This document shows positions 17,558 to 27,866 of a stretch of DNA of 64,000 bases, one piece after another. Source of the stretch: RHKX01 sp963784885. GTDB taxonomy: Bacteria; Actinomycetota; Thermoleophilia; Solirubrobacterales; 70-9. Position 1 is the first letter of the stretch, and the number at the start of each line of letters is the position of its first letter. The position numbers were made by a program, and so were the translations under genes. The notes below the pieces were generated by a model that was given only the letters and a program-made list of their open reading frames with translations, was not told the origin of the DNA and did not search any database. The stretch is from positions 248,001 to 312,000 of the forward strand of contig CAWATA010000004.1 in NCBI GenBank assembly GCA_963784885.1. Reading direction: 5' to 3'.

Positions 17558-18274
17558 ATGCCCGTAGCGCTGTTCGGAATCGAAGACGGCTCGCTGAACC
17601 TGGCCGTCAACCTCCTGCTTCTCGTCCTCGTGGTGGTCTGGCTGTCGCTGGTCTACTGGACGTTCGCGGACGCCCGCCGCCGCGTCGCCGATCCCGTTCT
17701 GGTCGGCACCGCGACCGCAGCGTCGCTGATCCCGTTCATCGGCACGATCGTCTACACGATCCTGCGACCACCGGAGTTCCTCGCCGACGCTCGCGAGCGC
17801 GAGGTCGAGACTCAGGCCTCGGAACTGCGGATGCGGCACCTGACGGCACAGTCCTGTCCGCGCTGCGAGCACCCGATCGAGCGCAGCTGGCTGCGCTGTC
17901 CTGAGTGCCAGCATCGGCTCAAGGATCCCTGCATCTCCTGCAACCGGCCGGTCGACCCGCGCTGGGCGCTCTGTCCCTACTGCGAGACGCCGCTCCGGAA
18001 GGAGCGGACGGAGGAGGAAGCGCCGCGGCGGCGCTCTCGCTCCCGCAGTTCGAAGGCTTCCGCGGCAGCCCCGGAGGCGCCGTCCCGCAACACCACTTCG
18101 ACACGTCGCGCCAAGTCGTCTTCGGCTTCGCGCTCTTCGACCCCGGCGTCGGACGCCGCAGCGCGCACGAAGCGCAGCGAGCGACCCCAGCGCGCCGAGC
18201 GGCCCGCGGCCGGCGACGAGCCGGTCGACGACGGCGACACCGGCCCACGCCGGCGTTCGACCGCCTCTTCCTGA
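17558..18274 (+). CDS. Membrane protein with double zinc ribbon and basic tail
   Basis: 238 aa. Two hydrophobic segments at about 13-37 and 50-68 are followed by a cytoplasmic part with four CxxC knuckles (CPRC, CPEC, CISC, CPYC at about 108-150), which form a double zinc ribbon. The last 90 residues are a low-complexity Ser/Arg/Ala/Pro tail. The zinc ribbons suggest nucleic-acid or protein binding at the membrane, but the role is unknown. It sits between folC and ndk. Confidence 0.75.
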   Translation: MPVALFGIEDGSLNLAVNLLLLVLVVVWLSLVYWTFADARRRVADPVLVGTATAASLIPFIGTIVYTILRPPEFLADAREREVETQASELRMRHLTAQSCPRCEHPIERSWLRCPECQHRLKDPCISCNRPVDPRWALCPYCETPLRKERTEEEAPRRRSRSRSSKASAAAPEAPSRNTTSTRRAKSSSASRSSTPASDAAARTKRSERPQRAERPAAGDEPVDDGDTGPRRRSTASS

Positions 18275-18319
18275 GCCGCAGATCCAGATCAATCACCCCG
18301 AGACCCGAGAGGTCCCCAC

Positions 18320-18736
18320 ATGTCCGAGACGACCCGCACCCTGATCCTCATCAAGCCCGATGCCTTCGAGCGCGGCCTCACCGGCGAGGTGATCGCCCGC
18401 TTCGAGCGCAAGGGCCTGCGGCTGACGGCGTTGAAACAGATCACCGCCGAGGAGGCCACCGCTCACGAGCACTATGCCGAGCACACCGACAAGCCGTTCT
18501 TCGGCGAACTCGTCGACTTCATCACCGGCGGCCCGCTCGTCGCCGCCGTCCTCGAGGGCGTCGAGGCCGTCAGGGCGGCCCGGCAGCTGATCGGCGCCAC
18601 CAACCCGATCGAGGCCGAGACGGGCTCGATTCGCGGCGACTTCGGCACCGAGGTGACGTTCAACCTCGTCCACGGCTCCGACTCCGACGAGTCGGCGACG
18701 CGCGAGATCGGCATCTGGTTCCCGGAGCTCGGCTGA
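18320..18736 (+). CDS. ndk: Nucleoside diphosphate kinase
   Basis: 138 aa, the usual length. Balances NTP pools by phosphate transfer through His118 in NLVHGSDS. The N-terminus TLILIKPDAFERGL is characteristic. GAGAGG lies about 9 nt before ATG 18320, so this gene has a normal Shine-Dalgarno leader. Confidence 0.97.
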   Translation: MSETTRTLILIKPDAFERGLTGEVIARFERKGLRLTALKQITAEEATAHEHYAEHTDKPFFGELVDFITGGPLVAAVLEGVEAVRAARQLIGATNPIEAETGSIRGDFGTEVTFNLVHGSDSDESATREIGIWFPELG

Positions 18737-18761
18737 GCCGCCGGCGCAGCCACCCGTCGCG

Positions 18762-19310
18762 TTGAACCTCGTACTCGCCTCCGCGTCGCCCCGGCGACGG
18801 GAGCTGCTCGAGCTGCTCGGCATCGATTTCGAGGTCGTGCCCTCCGGCGCGCCGGAGCTGACCGAGGGCGACCCGGCGGTGATCGTCGTCGAGAACGCGC
18901 TCCGGAAGGCTCGCGCCGTCGAGCGCCCCGATGCGCTCGTCCTCGGGGTCGACACCGACGTCGTCTGCGACGGCCGGCTCCTTGGCAAGCCGGTGGACGA
19001 CGGCGACGCCACCGCGCGGCTCCGGGTGCTCTCCGGGCGCACTCACGAGGTGCTCAGCGGCATCGCCCTGATCGGCCCCGGCGGCTCGCGCAGCGAGCTC
19101 GTCCGCACCGCCGTCACCTTCCGCGCTCTCGACAACCGCGAGATCGAGGCCTACGTCGCCGCGGGTGAATGGCGGGACCGTGCCGGCGGCTACGCGATCC
19201 AGGGGCTCGGCTCCTCGCTGGTCGAGCGGGTGGAGGGTGATCTGTCGAACGTGATCGGCCTGCCGATACCGGCGCTGAGCAGGATGATCGAAGACTTGCA
19301 GGATCGATAG
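18762..19310 (+). CDS. maf: Maf-like nucleotide pyrophosphatase
   Basis: 182 aa from TTG. The N-terminal LASASPRRRELL loop and GVDTDVVCDG hold the conserved Maf residues; GGYAIQGLGSSLVERVEGDLSNVIGLP near residue 145 is the family's C-terminal signature. Maf proteins hydrolyse modified or canonical NTPs (dTTP/UTP types) and in Bacillus affect septation. Here it lies directly ahead of the mre operon, a common arrangement. Confidence 0.92.
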   Translation: MNLVLASASPRRRELLELLGIDFEVVPSGAPELTEGDPAVIVVENALRKARAVERPDALVLGVDTDVVCDGRLLGKPVDDGDATARLRVLSGRTHEVLSGIALIGPGGSRSELVRTAVTFRALDNREIEAYVAAGEWRDRAGGYAIQGLGSSLVERVEGDLSNVIGLPIPALSRMIEDLQDR

Positions 19311-19327
19311 GAAACTATGAGTTTCCT
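19309..19327 (+). terminator. Perfect hairpin overlapping the maf stop
   Basis: AGGAAACT and AGTTTCCT form an 8-bp stem with a 3-nt ATG loop; the left arm includes the end of the maf stop codon. It is A+T-rich for this genome and is followed by a pyrimidine-rich stretch. A terminator or an operator are both possible. Confidence 0.5.
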
Positions 19328-19370
19328 GTTGGTTTCTGCTCACATAGTCGCTGCCGCAAGCGCCGTTCGC

Positions 19371-19376
19371 TAGACT
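19371..19376 (+). promoter_or_regulatory. Possible -10 box of the mre operon
   Basis: TAGACT, the same hexamer that precedes holA, leuS and hisIE. Here it lies 179 nt before mreB, implying a leader of about 170 nt. Confidence 0.4.
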
Positions 19377-19438
19377 CGCATCGCTCCCGGATGCCGCTGC
19401 CGATCGCAGAACGGGGGCTTCGCCAGTTCGGGCGGTCG

Positions 19439-19492
19439 GCCGCCGCCGAGGCGGCGGCGGGGCCGTAACACCGCGGGTCTCCGACACCCGCG
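19439..19492 (+). other. Two stable hairpins in the mreB leader
   Basis: First hairpin: GCCGCCGC (19439-19446) with GCGGCGGC (19451-19458) around CGAG. Second: CGCGGGT (19472-19478) with ACCCGCG (19486-19492) around a 7-nt loop. Both lie between the predicted promoter and mreB, a region with no gene. Confidence 0.5.
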
Positions 19493-19555
19493 CATCGCTT
19501 CCACACCCTTCATCAATCGAGCAACCGAGACTTCAGCAAACTCACGCATCCACCT

Positions 19556-20602
<1,047 letters not shown>

Positions 20603-20618
20603 TCACGGGACCCGGGCG

Positions 20619-21476
20619 ATGTACCGAAAGCAGGTACGCAGGCGCCGCGCGATCCTCGTGGTCCTCGTGGTCGCTTGCCTGATGCTGATCAGCATCTCGA
20701 TCAGCGAGGCCGACGACGGGCCACTGCACTCCGTTCAGAGCGGCGTCTCCACGGTGCTCTCCCCGGTCGGCGAAGGCGCCAGTCGAGCGCTGAAACCGGT
20801 CCGCGACATGATCGGCTGGTTCGACGAGACCTGGAAGGCCCGCGGCGAGAACGACGACCTGCGCAAGCAGGTCGCACAGCTCCGCGCCGAGCTGCTCGAG
20901 ACGCAGGGCGCGGCCGAGAAGGCCGGCTACGCGGACAAGCTCGACGAGCTGATGAAGAAGAGCGGCCTCGCCGGCTACACAGCGGTCGACGCCAGCGTCG
21001 TCGGTCGCTCGCCGAGCCTCTGGTACGAGTCGATCAAGATCAGTGCCGGCGGTTCCGACGGCGTCTCCCGCAACGATGCGGTCATCACCCAGGACGGCTT
21101 GATCGGACGGGTCTCGACCGTCACCGGCGGCACCTCCGAGGTCGCCCTGATCACCGACGGTGAGAGCGGCGTCGCCGCTCGGGTCGCGGGCAAGGGGCCC
21201 GAGGGCCTCGTCAGCGGCGTCGTCGGCAACCCGGGGCGCCTCGACCTCAGCCTGATCCAGGGCGAGAAGGAGGTCAAGGACGGCGACCGCCTGGTCACCG
21301 CCGGCTTCTCGACCGAGGGCGGGCTGACGTCGCTCTATCCCGCCGACATCCCGATCGGCGAGGTGGTCGAGACGATCCCCGCCGAGCAGGAGCAGCGCGA
21401 GCAGGTCAACGTCGAGCCCTTCGCCGACCTCGCCGACCTGACCGAGGTCACCGTCCTGACGAGCGGGGGCGGCTGA
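20619..21476 (+). CDS. mreC: Rod shape-determining protein MreC
   Basis: 285 aa from ATG 20619. An N-terminal transmembrane segment (AILVVLVVACLMLISISIS), a coiled coil at about 65-105, then two beta domains (VVGRSPSLWYESIKISAGG, LVTAGFSTEGGLTSLYPADIPIGEV). It is the periplasmic partner that activates the PBP2-RodA synthase. The reading frame extends upstream, but the transmembrane start fixes this ATG. Confidence 0.93.
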   Translation: MYRKQVRRRRAILVVLVVACLMLISISISEADDGPLHSVQSGVSTVLSPVGEGASRALKPVRDMIGWFDETWKARGENDDLRKQVAQLRAELLETQGAAEKAGYADKLDELMKKSGLAGYTAVDASVVGRSPSLWYESIKISAGGSDGVSRNDAVITQDGLIGRVSTVTGGTSEVALITDGESGVAARVAGKGPEGLVSGVVGNPGRLDLSLIQGEKEVKDGDRLVTAGFSTEGGLTSLYPADIPIGEVVETIPAEQEQREQVNVEPFADLADLTEVTVLTSGGG

Positions 21477-22069
21477 TGATCATCACCCCCCGGATCGTCG
21501 TTCGTCTGGCGCTGGTCGTCTTCGTCTCGGTTCTGCTGCAGGTCGGCTTCTTCTCGCAGGTGCCGCTGCTCGGCTCCGTCGCCTACCTGCTGCCCGTCGT
21601 CGTCGTCGCGATCGGCCTGCTCGGGGGGGCGGTGACCGGCGCGGTGACCGGCTTCGCGACCGGGTTGTTGCTCGACGCGATGATCGGCGGGACACTCGGG
21701 GTCGCCTCGCTGTCGCTGATGGCCGCCGGATACCTCGCCGGTCGCTGGCGCGAGGGCTACGACATCGTCAGCTCCCTCGTGCCTCCGCTTCTGACCGGCG
21801 CGCTGACCGCGCTCACCGCATTGATCTACGGCTCGCTGACGTTGACGCTCGGCGTCGACGCGCCGATCAGCATCCTCGCCCTGCGCGAGGTCATCGTCCA
21901 GGGCCTCCTCGGGGTCGTCCTCGCGGTTCCCGTCTTCCCGCTGGTCCGCAGGATCGTCCGCCCGGCCCTCGTTGACGACTCGATCCGGGCCCGTTCCCGC
22001 AGCGGCCGGAGCCGGCCGGCGGGCCGGGGCGGCACGTTCGGGATGATGAGAGAGCAGGGAAGCCTCTGA
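21476..22069 (+). CDS. mreD: Rod shape-determining protein MreD
   Basis: 197 aa, with about five hydrophobic helices, small and poorly conserved as usual. Identification rests on position between mreC and mrdA and on LLLDAMIGGTLGVASLSLMAAGYLAG, a typical MreD stretch. Overlaps both neighbours by one base, so translation is coupled. Confidence 0.88.
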   Translation: MIITPRIVVRLALVVFVSVLLQVGFFSQVPLLGSVAYLLPVVVVAIGLLGGAVTGAVTGFATGLLLDAMIGGTLGVASLSLMAAGYLAGRWREGYDIVSSLVPPLLTGALTALTALIYGSLTLTLGVDAPISILALREVIVQGLLGVVLAVPVFPLVRRIVRPALVDDSIRARSRSGRSRPAGRGGTFGMMREQGSL

Positions 22070-24057
22070 TGTTTCGCCACGACGAAAACGCGGCACCGAC
22101 CCACGCCCAGTTCGCGATGCGGGTGACGATCGTCGGCGTCATCGCCCTGGTCGCGTTCGGCGCCGTCTTCTTCCGCCTCTGGTTCCTCCAGGTGCTCTCC
22201 GGCGAGTCCTATCTGAAGGAGGCGAACGCCAACCGCGTCCGCGAGATCAAGATCCAGGCGCCCCGCGGCGAGATCCTCGACCGGACCGGCCGGGTGCTGG
22301 TCGACAACAAGACCGTGCTTTCGCTCCAGGTCCAGCCGAGCGAGCTGCCGCAGCGGGCGGAGCCGCGTAACGACGAGTTGCGCGAGGTCGCCAAGGTCGC
22401 GGGGATGAGCTACGGCAAGGTCAAGGACGAGATGACGACGCAGATGGCGGCCGCGGCGGGGCTGAAGCCGCGCGAGTACAAGCGCGAGGTCCGCCAGGGT
22501 TCGATCGAGCCGCCGCCCGTGCCCGTCACGCTGAAGCAGGACGTCGACAAGGATGTCGTCTACTTCCTGCGCGAGCGCCAGGACGAGTTCCCGGGGGTTT
22601 CCGCTTCGCAGGTCTACGTCCGCGACTATCCGAACGGGACGCTCGGAGCGCACCTGTTCGGCTACGTCAGCGAGATCGGTCCCGATCAGCTCAAGGAGCC
22701 CGCCTACGAAGGGCTCGAGCAGGGCGACCGGATCGGCGCGACCGGTCTCGAGTCGCAGTACGACCAGATCCTCCGCGGCCGCAACGGCGCGATCCGCGTT
22801 CAGGTCGACGCCTCCGGCGAGCCGCGCGGGCGCGAGCTCTCGCGGCTCGAACCGGAGGCCGGCGACAATCTGAAGCTGACCCTCGACAAGAAGGTCCAGG
22901 CCGCCGGCGAGTCGGCGATCGCATCGACCGGCCTGCCGGGCGCGTTCGTCGCGATGAAGGTCGACGACGGCTCGATCATCGGCATGGGCTCGAACCCGAC
23001 GTTCGACCCGAGCGTGTTCACGCCGCCGGTCTCGACGAAGGTCGTCAAGGCGCTCAGCACCGCCGAGGAGGACCCGCTGCTCGATCGCGCGGTCCAGTCC
23101 GGGTATCCGACCGGCTCGACGTTCAAGGCGATCAGCGGCTCGGCGGCGCTCGAGTCCGGCCTGATCACCCCGAGCCACACGTTCGCCGACGCCGGTTCGT
23201 TCATGCGATACGACCGCAAGTGGATCAACGCCGGCGAGGCGGTCAACGGCGTCGTCGACATGGTCAGCGCCCTCCGCGTCTCCTCCGACGTCTTCTTCTA
23301 CGACATCGGCGACCTCGCCAACCAGGTCTACGACCAGGACGGGACCGAGATCATCCAGGACTGGGCGAAGCAGCTCGGGTTCGGCTCGCTGACCGGGATC
23401 GACCTGCCCGGCGAGGGCGCCGGCCTGGTCCCGACGCCGGAATGGCGGGACAAGCTGTTCCAGGAGGCGAGCGATCCGAATTCGTGCGGCGGCAAGAAGA
23501 TCCTCTACGGCGTCGACGGCTGCTACGAGACCGACCGTCCCTGGAGCGCCGGCGACAACATGAACCTCGCCGTCGGCCAGGGCGACCTGCAGGCGACACC
23601 CCTGCAGCTCGCCACGGCCTACGCGGCCATCGGGAATGGGGGAGAGGTCATCCGCCCGCACTTCGGGATGGAGGCCGAGGACGCGACCGGCGCACAGACG
23701 CAGGCGTTCGAGCCCGCCCCGCGCCGATCCGTGGACCTCTCCGAGGAGACCCGCTCGACGATCATGGAGGGCCTGCGCGAGGCTGCGTCGGAGCCGAGCG
23801 GCACCTCCTATCCGACGTTCGGCAGCTACCCGATCGAGATCGCCGGCAAGACCGGCACCGCCGAGAAGACCGATCAGGAGGATCAATCCTGGTATGCGGC
23901 GCTCGCGCCGGCCGACGATCCGAAGTACGTGGTCGTCGTCACCGTCGAGCGCGGCGGCTTCGGCGCTTCGACCGCGGCACCCGCTGCGTGCACGATCTTC
24001 AACGCCCTGTACGGCATCAAGGACAAGTGCGTCGCGGGAACGAGCCAGACCCGGTGA
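22069..24057 (+). CDS. mrdA: Penicillin-binding protein 2 (elongasome transpeptidase)
   Basis: 662 aa class B PBP that cross-links peptidoglycan during elongation. One N-terminal transmembrane helix (about 20-42), the pedestal domain with APRGEILDRTGRVL, then the transpeptidase: Ser350 in STFK, SSD at 405-407 and KTG at 594-596. An insert with two Cys near 475-485 (DPNSCGGKK, GVDGCYE) could form a disulfide outside the cell. Confidence 0.95.
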   Translation: MFRHDENAAPTHAQFAMRVTIVGVIALVAFGAVFFRLWFLQVLSGESYLKEANANRVREIKIQAPRGEILDRTGRVLVDNKTVLSLQVQPSELPQRAEPRNDELREVAKVAGMSYGKVKDEMTTQMAAAAGLKPREYKREVRQGSIEPPPVPVTLKQDVDKDVVYFLRERQDEFPGVSASQVYVRDYPNGTLGAHLFGYVSEIGPDQLKEPAYEGLEQGDRIGATGLESQYDQILRGRNGAIRVQVDASGEPRGRELSRLEPEAGDNLKLTLDKKVQAAGESAIASTGLPGAFVAMKVDDGSIIGMGSNPTFDPSVFTPPVSTKVVKALSTAEEDPLLDRAVQSGYPTGSTFKAISGSAALESGLITPSHTFADAGSFMRYDRKWINAGEAVNGVVDMVSALRVSSDVFFYDIGDLANQVYDQDGTEIIQDWAKQLGFGSLTGIDLPGEGAGLVPTPEWRDKLFQEASDPNSCGGKKILYGVDGCYETDRPWSAGDNMNLAVGQGDLQATPLQLATAYAAIGNGGEVIRPHFGMEAEDATGAQTQAFEPAPRRSVDLSEETRSTIMEGLREAASEPSGTSYPTFGSYPIEIAGKTGTAEKTDQEDQSWYAALAPADDPKYVVVVTVERGGFGASTAAPAACTIFNALYGIKDKCVAGTSQTR

Positions 24058-24089
24058 GCCCCGACGCTGCGAAGATGAGCTGAGAGCAG

Positions 24090-25283
24090 ATGCCGACGAT
24101 CGCCAGACCACGGACATTCGACGAGCGCAGCGCCGGCTTCGGCGCGCGCACCGGGCTGCTCAAGATCGACCCGGTGACCGCCTTCGCCGGGATCGGGCTG
24201 ATCGTCTGCAGCATCATCGCCCTCGGCTTCACCACGCAGTCCGAGGTCGCCGGCGATCCGTACTTCTACACGATCCGCCAGAGCATCTACGCGGTCATCG
24301 GGATCGCCCTGATGTTCGCCCTGGCCCGTATCGACTATTCGCGGTTCCGCGAGCTCCGGGTCGGCATCTACAGCGCGATGATCTTCACGATCGTCCTCGT
24401 CCTCGTCCTCGGCTTCGCAGCGCTCGGCGCGCGCCGGTGGATCGAGCTCCCCTTCTTCCAGTTTCAGCCGTCGGAGCTGGGCAAGCTGTTGCTTGTCCTC
24501 GCTCTCGCCGGTTTCGCCATCGACCGGGCCCGTCGCCAGACGGCGTGGCAGCGCACTGCGCGGCTGCTCCTGCTGGGTTTCGTTCCCGCGTTGATCGTGT
24601 TCGTGCAGCCCGACTTGGGCACCGCACTCGTCTACGGCGTGGTCACGCTCGCGATCCTGTTCATCTCCGGTACTCCCTGGCAGCATTTCGCCGCCCTCGG
24701 GGGAATCGCGGTGGCGGCGATCGCGGTAGTGCTGTTGGTCGCGCCCGCGGTCGGGCAGCCGGTGCTTCACGGGTATCAGCTCGATCGGCTGACGTCGTTC
24801 CTCAATCCGAGCGACGACCCCGCCGATTCCAGCTATCAGACAAATCAGGCGCTCACCGCCATCGGCTCCGGAGGAAAGACCGGCCGCGGCGATGACGCAA
24901 CTCAGGTGCAGAACCACTTCCTTCCGGAAGCCCACACCGACTTCATGTTCTCCGCGATTGCGGAGCGGTGGGGGTTCACTGGTGCTGCGCTGCTTCTATC
25001 CCTCTATGCGCTGCTCATATGGCGGGCGCTGCGGATAACGACTCTCTCGAAGAACTTGTACGGGAGCCTCGTCGGGGCGGGTATCGCCTCGATGCTTCTC
25101 TTCCAGGTTTTCGTCAACGTCGGGATGAACGTCGGGCTGATGCCCGTCACGGGCATCCCGCTTCCCTTGGTCAGCTACGGCGGCACCTCGGTGCTGGTCA
25201 CGTTCATGGCCATCGGCGTTCTTCAGAGCATCTACGTCCAATCGCAGCTCTCCTCGCCGGGCAGCCTCAGGACTGCTCTGTGA
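24090..25283 (+). CDS. rodA: Peptidoglycan glycosyltransferase RodA
   Basis: 397 aa SEDS-family membrane enzyme that polymerises lipid II with PBP2. About ten transmembrane helices. FQPSELGKLLLVLALA and the C-terminal GIPLPLVSYGGTSVL are signatures. Follows mrdA by 32 nt on the same strand, completing the elongasome set. Confidence 0.95.
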   Translation: MPTIARPRTFDERSAGFGARTGLLKIDPVTAFAGIGLIVCSIIALGFTTQSEVAGDPYFYTIRQSIYAVIGIALMFALARIDYSRFRELRVGIYSAMIFTIVLVLVLGFAALGARRWIELPFFQFQPSELGKLLLVLALAGFAIDRARRQTAWQRTARLLLLGFVPALIVFVQPDLGTALVYGVVTLAILFISGTPWQHFAALGGIAVAAIAVVLLVAPAVGQPVLHGYQLDRLTSFLNPSDDPADSSYQTNQALTAIGSGGKTGRGDDATQVQNHFLPEAHTDFMFSAIAERWGFTGAALLLSLYALLIWRALRITTLSKNLYGSLVGAGIASMLLFQVFVNVGMNVGLMPVTGIPLPLVSYGGTSVLVTFMAIGVLQSIYVQSQLSSPGSLRTAL

Positions 25284-25294
25284 GGTGAGCCACT

Positions 25295-27211
25295 TTGAAG
25301 AAAAAGATCCTCGTATCGGTTGACGCCAGTGAGACCCGCGTCGCCGTCCTCGAAGCCAAGGGTTCGGCACGCGCCGGCCGCAGCAAGAAGAACGAAAACG
25401 ACGACGGCGGCGACAAGCCCAAGGGCGGCCGCAACGGAAAGGGCGACGACTGGCGCGTCGGCGAGCTCTACGTCGAGCGCCGCGGCTCGCGCTCGATCGT
25501 CGGCAACATCTACAAGGGGGTCGTCGACAACGTGCTGCCCGGGATGGAGGCGGCGTTCGTCGACATCGGACTGGAGCGCAACGGCTTCCTCCACGTCGAC
25601 GAGATCGTCACCCCCGACGGCAAGGCGGTGCCGAAGCGCGGCCGCGGCCAGGGGCGGCGGATCGACGAGCTGATCAAGCGCGGTCAGGAGATCGTCGTCC
25701 AGGTCGTCAAGGACCCGCTGAAGACGAAGGGGGCGCGCCTGTCGATGCAGCTCTCGATCGCCGGCCGCTACCTCGTCTACATGCCGCAGGGCGGCGGGAT
25801 CGGCGTCAGCCGCCGGCTCCCCGACGGTGAGCGCAGCCAGATGCGCAAGAGCCTCGAGAAGATCCACGCCGCCAGCAAGGAGAAGGGCGGCTACATCGTC
25901 CGGACCGCGGCGCAGGGTGCCGACAAGCAGGACTTCGAGCGCGAGATCGCCTATCTGCACAAGCTCCACGAGGTGCTCGTGCGCCGTTCGGAGGACGCCG
26001 ACGCACCGTCGCTGATCTTCCAGGAGGCGGATCTGCCGATCCGCGTTCTCCGCGACGTCCTCGGCAGCGAGTTCGACGGAGCCGAGATCGACGACCAGAA
26101 GCAGTTCGAGCGCGTCACCTCGTTCTTCCAGCGCACCGCGCCGGAGCTGGTCGAGTCGGTCGAGATGCACTCGCACTCCGAGCACCTGTTCGAGCGCTAC
26201 GGCGCCGAGGAGGCGTTCCGCTCGACGCTGTCGCGCCGGGTCGACCTGCCCTCCGGCGGCTATCTGATCATCGACTACGCCGAGGCGCTGACGGTGATCG
26301 ACATCAACACCGGCAGCTTCACCGGCAAGGGCAAGGGCCGGCTCGAGGACACGATCACGAAGGTCAACGTCGAGGCTGCCGACGAGGTCGTCCGCCAGCT
26401 CCGCCTGCGTGACATCGGCGGCATCATCGTCATCGACTTCATCGACATGGCGCGGGCCAAGAACCGCGACCAGGTGCTGAAGACGCTGCGAAAGGCGCTC
26501 GACGAGGACCGGACCAAGACCTACGTCGTCGAGGTCTCACCGCTCGGGCTGGTCGAGATGACCCGCCAGAACGTCACCGACGGCGTTCGCGAGATCCTGA
26601 CCACACGCTGCCCGACCTGCGACGGCGAGGGCGTCGTGCGATCGGCCGAGACGGTCGCGATCGAGGCGCTCCGGAAGCTCCGCGACGTCGCCGAGGAGGC
26701 GGGGGAAGCGCACCTGATCCGCGTCAACCCGAAGGTCGCCCGGGAGCTGATGCGCGACGACAGCGGCCTGCTCGAACTCGAGCAGGAGACCGGCAGGACG
26801 TTCCTGTTCGAGGGCGGCGACGCGCTGCCGATCGACACGTTCGAGGTCGCCGAGTCGGGCGCTCGCGACGAGATCGAGCGCCGGGCCCTGCCGTTCCAGA
26901 TCGGCGACGAGGTCCTGCTGACGATCGACGAGCCCCACATGTACAACCCCGGCGACGCCGTCGCCCGGGTCGATGCGCTGGTGATCACCGTCACCGGGGC
27001 GGCGCCGCTGGTCGGCGAGCGGAAGCTCGTCCGGATCGAGGAGATCGGACGGTCCTCGGGCCTCGCGACGCTCGTCGACGGGGTTCCGGAGGGATCGGGC
27101 GAGCAGGATTCCGCCGAAGGGCTAGAATCCGGCACTCGGCGCCGCGGCCGCAGAGGCGGACGGCGCCGTTCCCGCGCCGGGAGCGGGTCGAATTCCGGCC
27201 AAGAATCCTGA
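25295..27211 (+). CDS. rng: Ribonuclease G/E family endoribonuclease
   Basis: 638 aa from TTG 25295 (KKKILVSVDASETRVAVLE). S1 domain at about 50-130 (VGNIYKGVVDNVLPGMEAAFVDIG), interrupted by a charged insert at about 28-48. The catalytic Asp residues sit in IDINTGSFTGKG and GGIIVIDFIDM, and the zinc-link motif RCPTCDGEG near 440 permits dimerisation. It processes rRNA and mRNA. The short basic Gly/Arg tail could bind RNA. Twelve nt after rodA and just before rplU. Confidence 0.93.
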   Translation: MKKKILVSVDASETRVAVLEAKGSARAGRSKKNENDDGGDKPKGGRNGKGDDWRVGELYVERRGSRSIVGNIYKGVVDNVLPGMEAAFVDIGLERNGFLHVDEIVTPDGKAVPKRGRGQGRRIDELIKRGQEIVVQVVKDPLKTKGARLSMQLSIAGRYLVYMPQGGGIGVSRRLPDGERSQMRKSLEKIHAASKEKGGYIVRTAAQGADKQDFEREIAYLHKLHEVLVRRSEDADAPSLIFQEADLPIRVLRDVLGSEFDGAEIDDQKQFERVTSFFQRTAPELVESVEMHSHSEHLFERYGAEEAFRSTLSRRVDLPSGGYLIIDYAEALTVIDINTGSFTGKGKGRLEDTITKVNVEAADEVVRQLRLRDIGGIIVIDFIDMARAKNRDQVLKTLRKALDEDRTKTYVVEVSPLGLVEMTRQNVTDGVREILTTRCPTCDGEGVVRSAETVAIEALRKLRDVAEEAGEAHLIRVNPKVARELMRDDSGLLELEQETGRTFLFEGGDALPIDTFEVAESGARDEIERRALPFQIGDEVLLTIDEPHMYNPGDAVARVDALVITVTGAAPLVGERKLVRIEEIGRSSGLATLVDGVPEGSGEQDSAEGLESGTRRRGRRGGRRRSRAGSGSNSGQES

Positions 27212-27239
27212 ATCCCCTCACGGAGACGAGCAGATCGAT

Positions 27240-27866
27240 ATGTCCACATACGCGATAGTCGAGAGCGGCGGCAAGCAGTACCGCGTCGAGAAGGGCCAGT
27301 CCCTGCTCGTCGACCGCATCGCCGAGGACGAGGGCGCCAAGGTGCCCCTCCGCGCGGTGATGTTCCGCAGCGATTCCGACACGATCGTCGCTCCGGGGGA
27401 CCTCGAGAAGGTCAAGGTCGAGGCCAAGGTCGCCGGGCACGAGCGCGGCGAGAAGATCAAGGTCTTCAAGTACAAGGCGAAGAAGGGCTATCGCAAGCGC
27501 CAGGGCCACCGCTCGGAGCTGACTCGGCTCGAGGTGACCGAGGTGAAGATGCTGAGCCGGAAGCCGGCGGCGAGCAAGGAAGACGAGGCCGCTGCGAAGC
27601 CGAAGGCCGCCCCGAAGGAGGCCCCGGCGCCCGCTGCTGCCGGCCCGGCGCCCGCCGGAGGGCTGCCTGAGGGCATCGGCAAGCCCGCGACGCGGGCGCT
27701 CGAGGAGGCCGGATTGACCACCCTGGAGCAGGTCGCGGGCAAGACCGAGGCAGAGCTGCTGGCCCTGCGCGGCATCGGCCCCAAGGCAGTCGAAACGCTC
27801 GCGGCTGCGCTCGCCGACGCGGACCTCTCCCTGAAGCAAATCGACGAGAGCAAGGAGAGCGACTGA
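27240..27866 (+). CDS. rplU: Ribosomal protein L21 with C-terminal helix-hairpin-helix extension
   Basis: 208 aa, twice the usual length. Residues 1-105 are standard L21 (YAIVESGGKQYRVEKG, FKYKAKKGYRKRQGHR). A Lys/Ala/Pro linker (about 106-143) leads to a domain with LPEGIGKPATRALEEAGLTT and LLALRGIGPKAVETL, two hairpins of a helix-hairpin-helix unit such as binds nucleic acid. No stop or frameshift separates the parts, and the stop overlaps rpmA, so the fusion appears real. Confidence 0.93.
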   Translation: MSTYAIVESGGKQYRVEKGQSLLVDRIAEDEGAKVPLRAVMFRSDSDTIVAPGDLEKVKVEAKVAGHERGEKIKVFKYKAKKGYRKRQGHRSELTRLEVTEVKMLSRKPAASKEDEAAAKPKAAPKEAPAPAAAGPAPAGGLPEGIGKPATRALEEAGLTTLEQVAGKTEAELLALRGIGPKAVETLAAALADADLSLKQIDESKESD

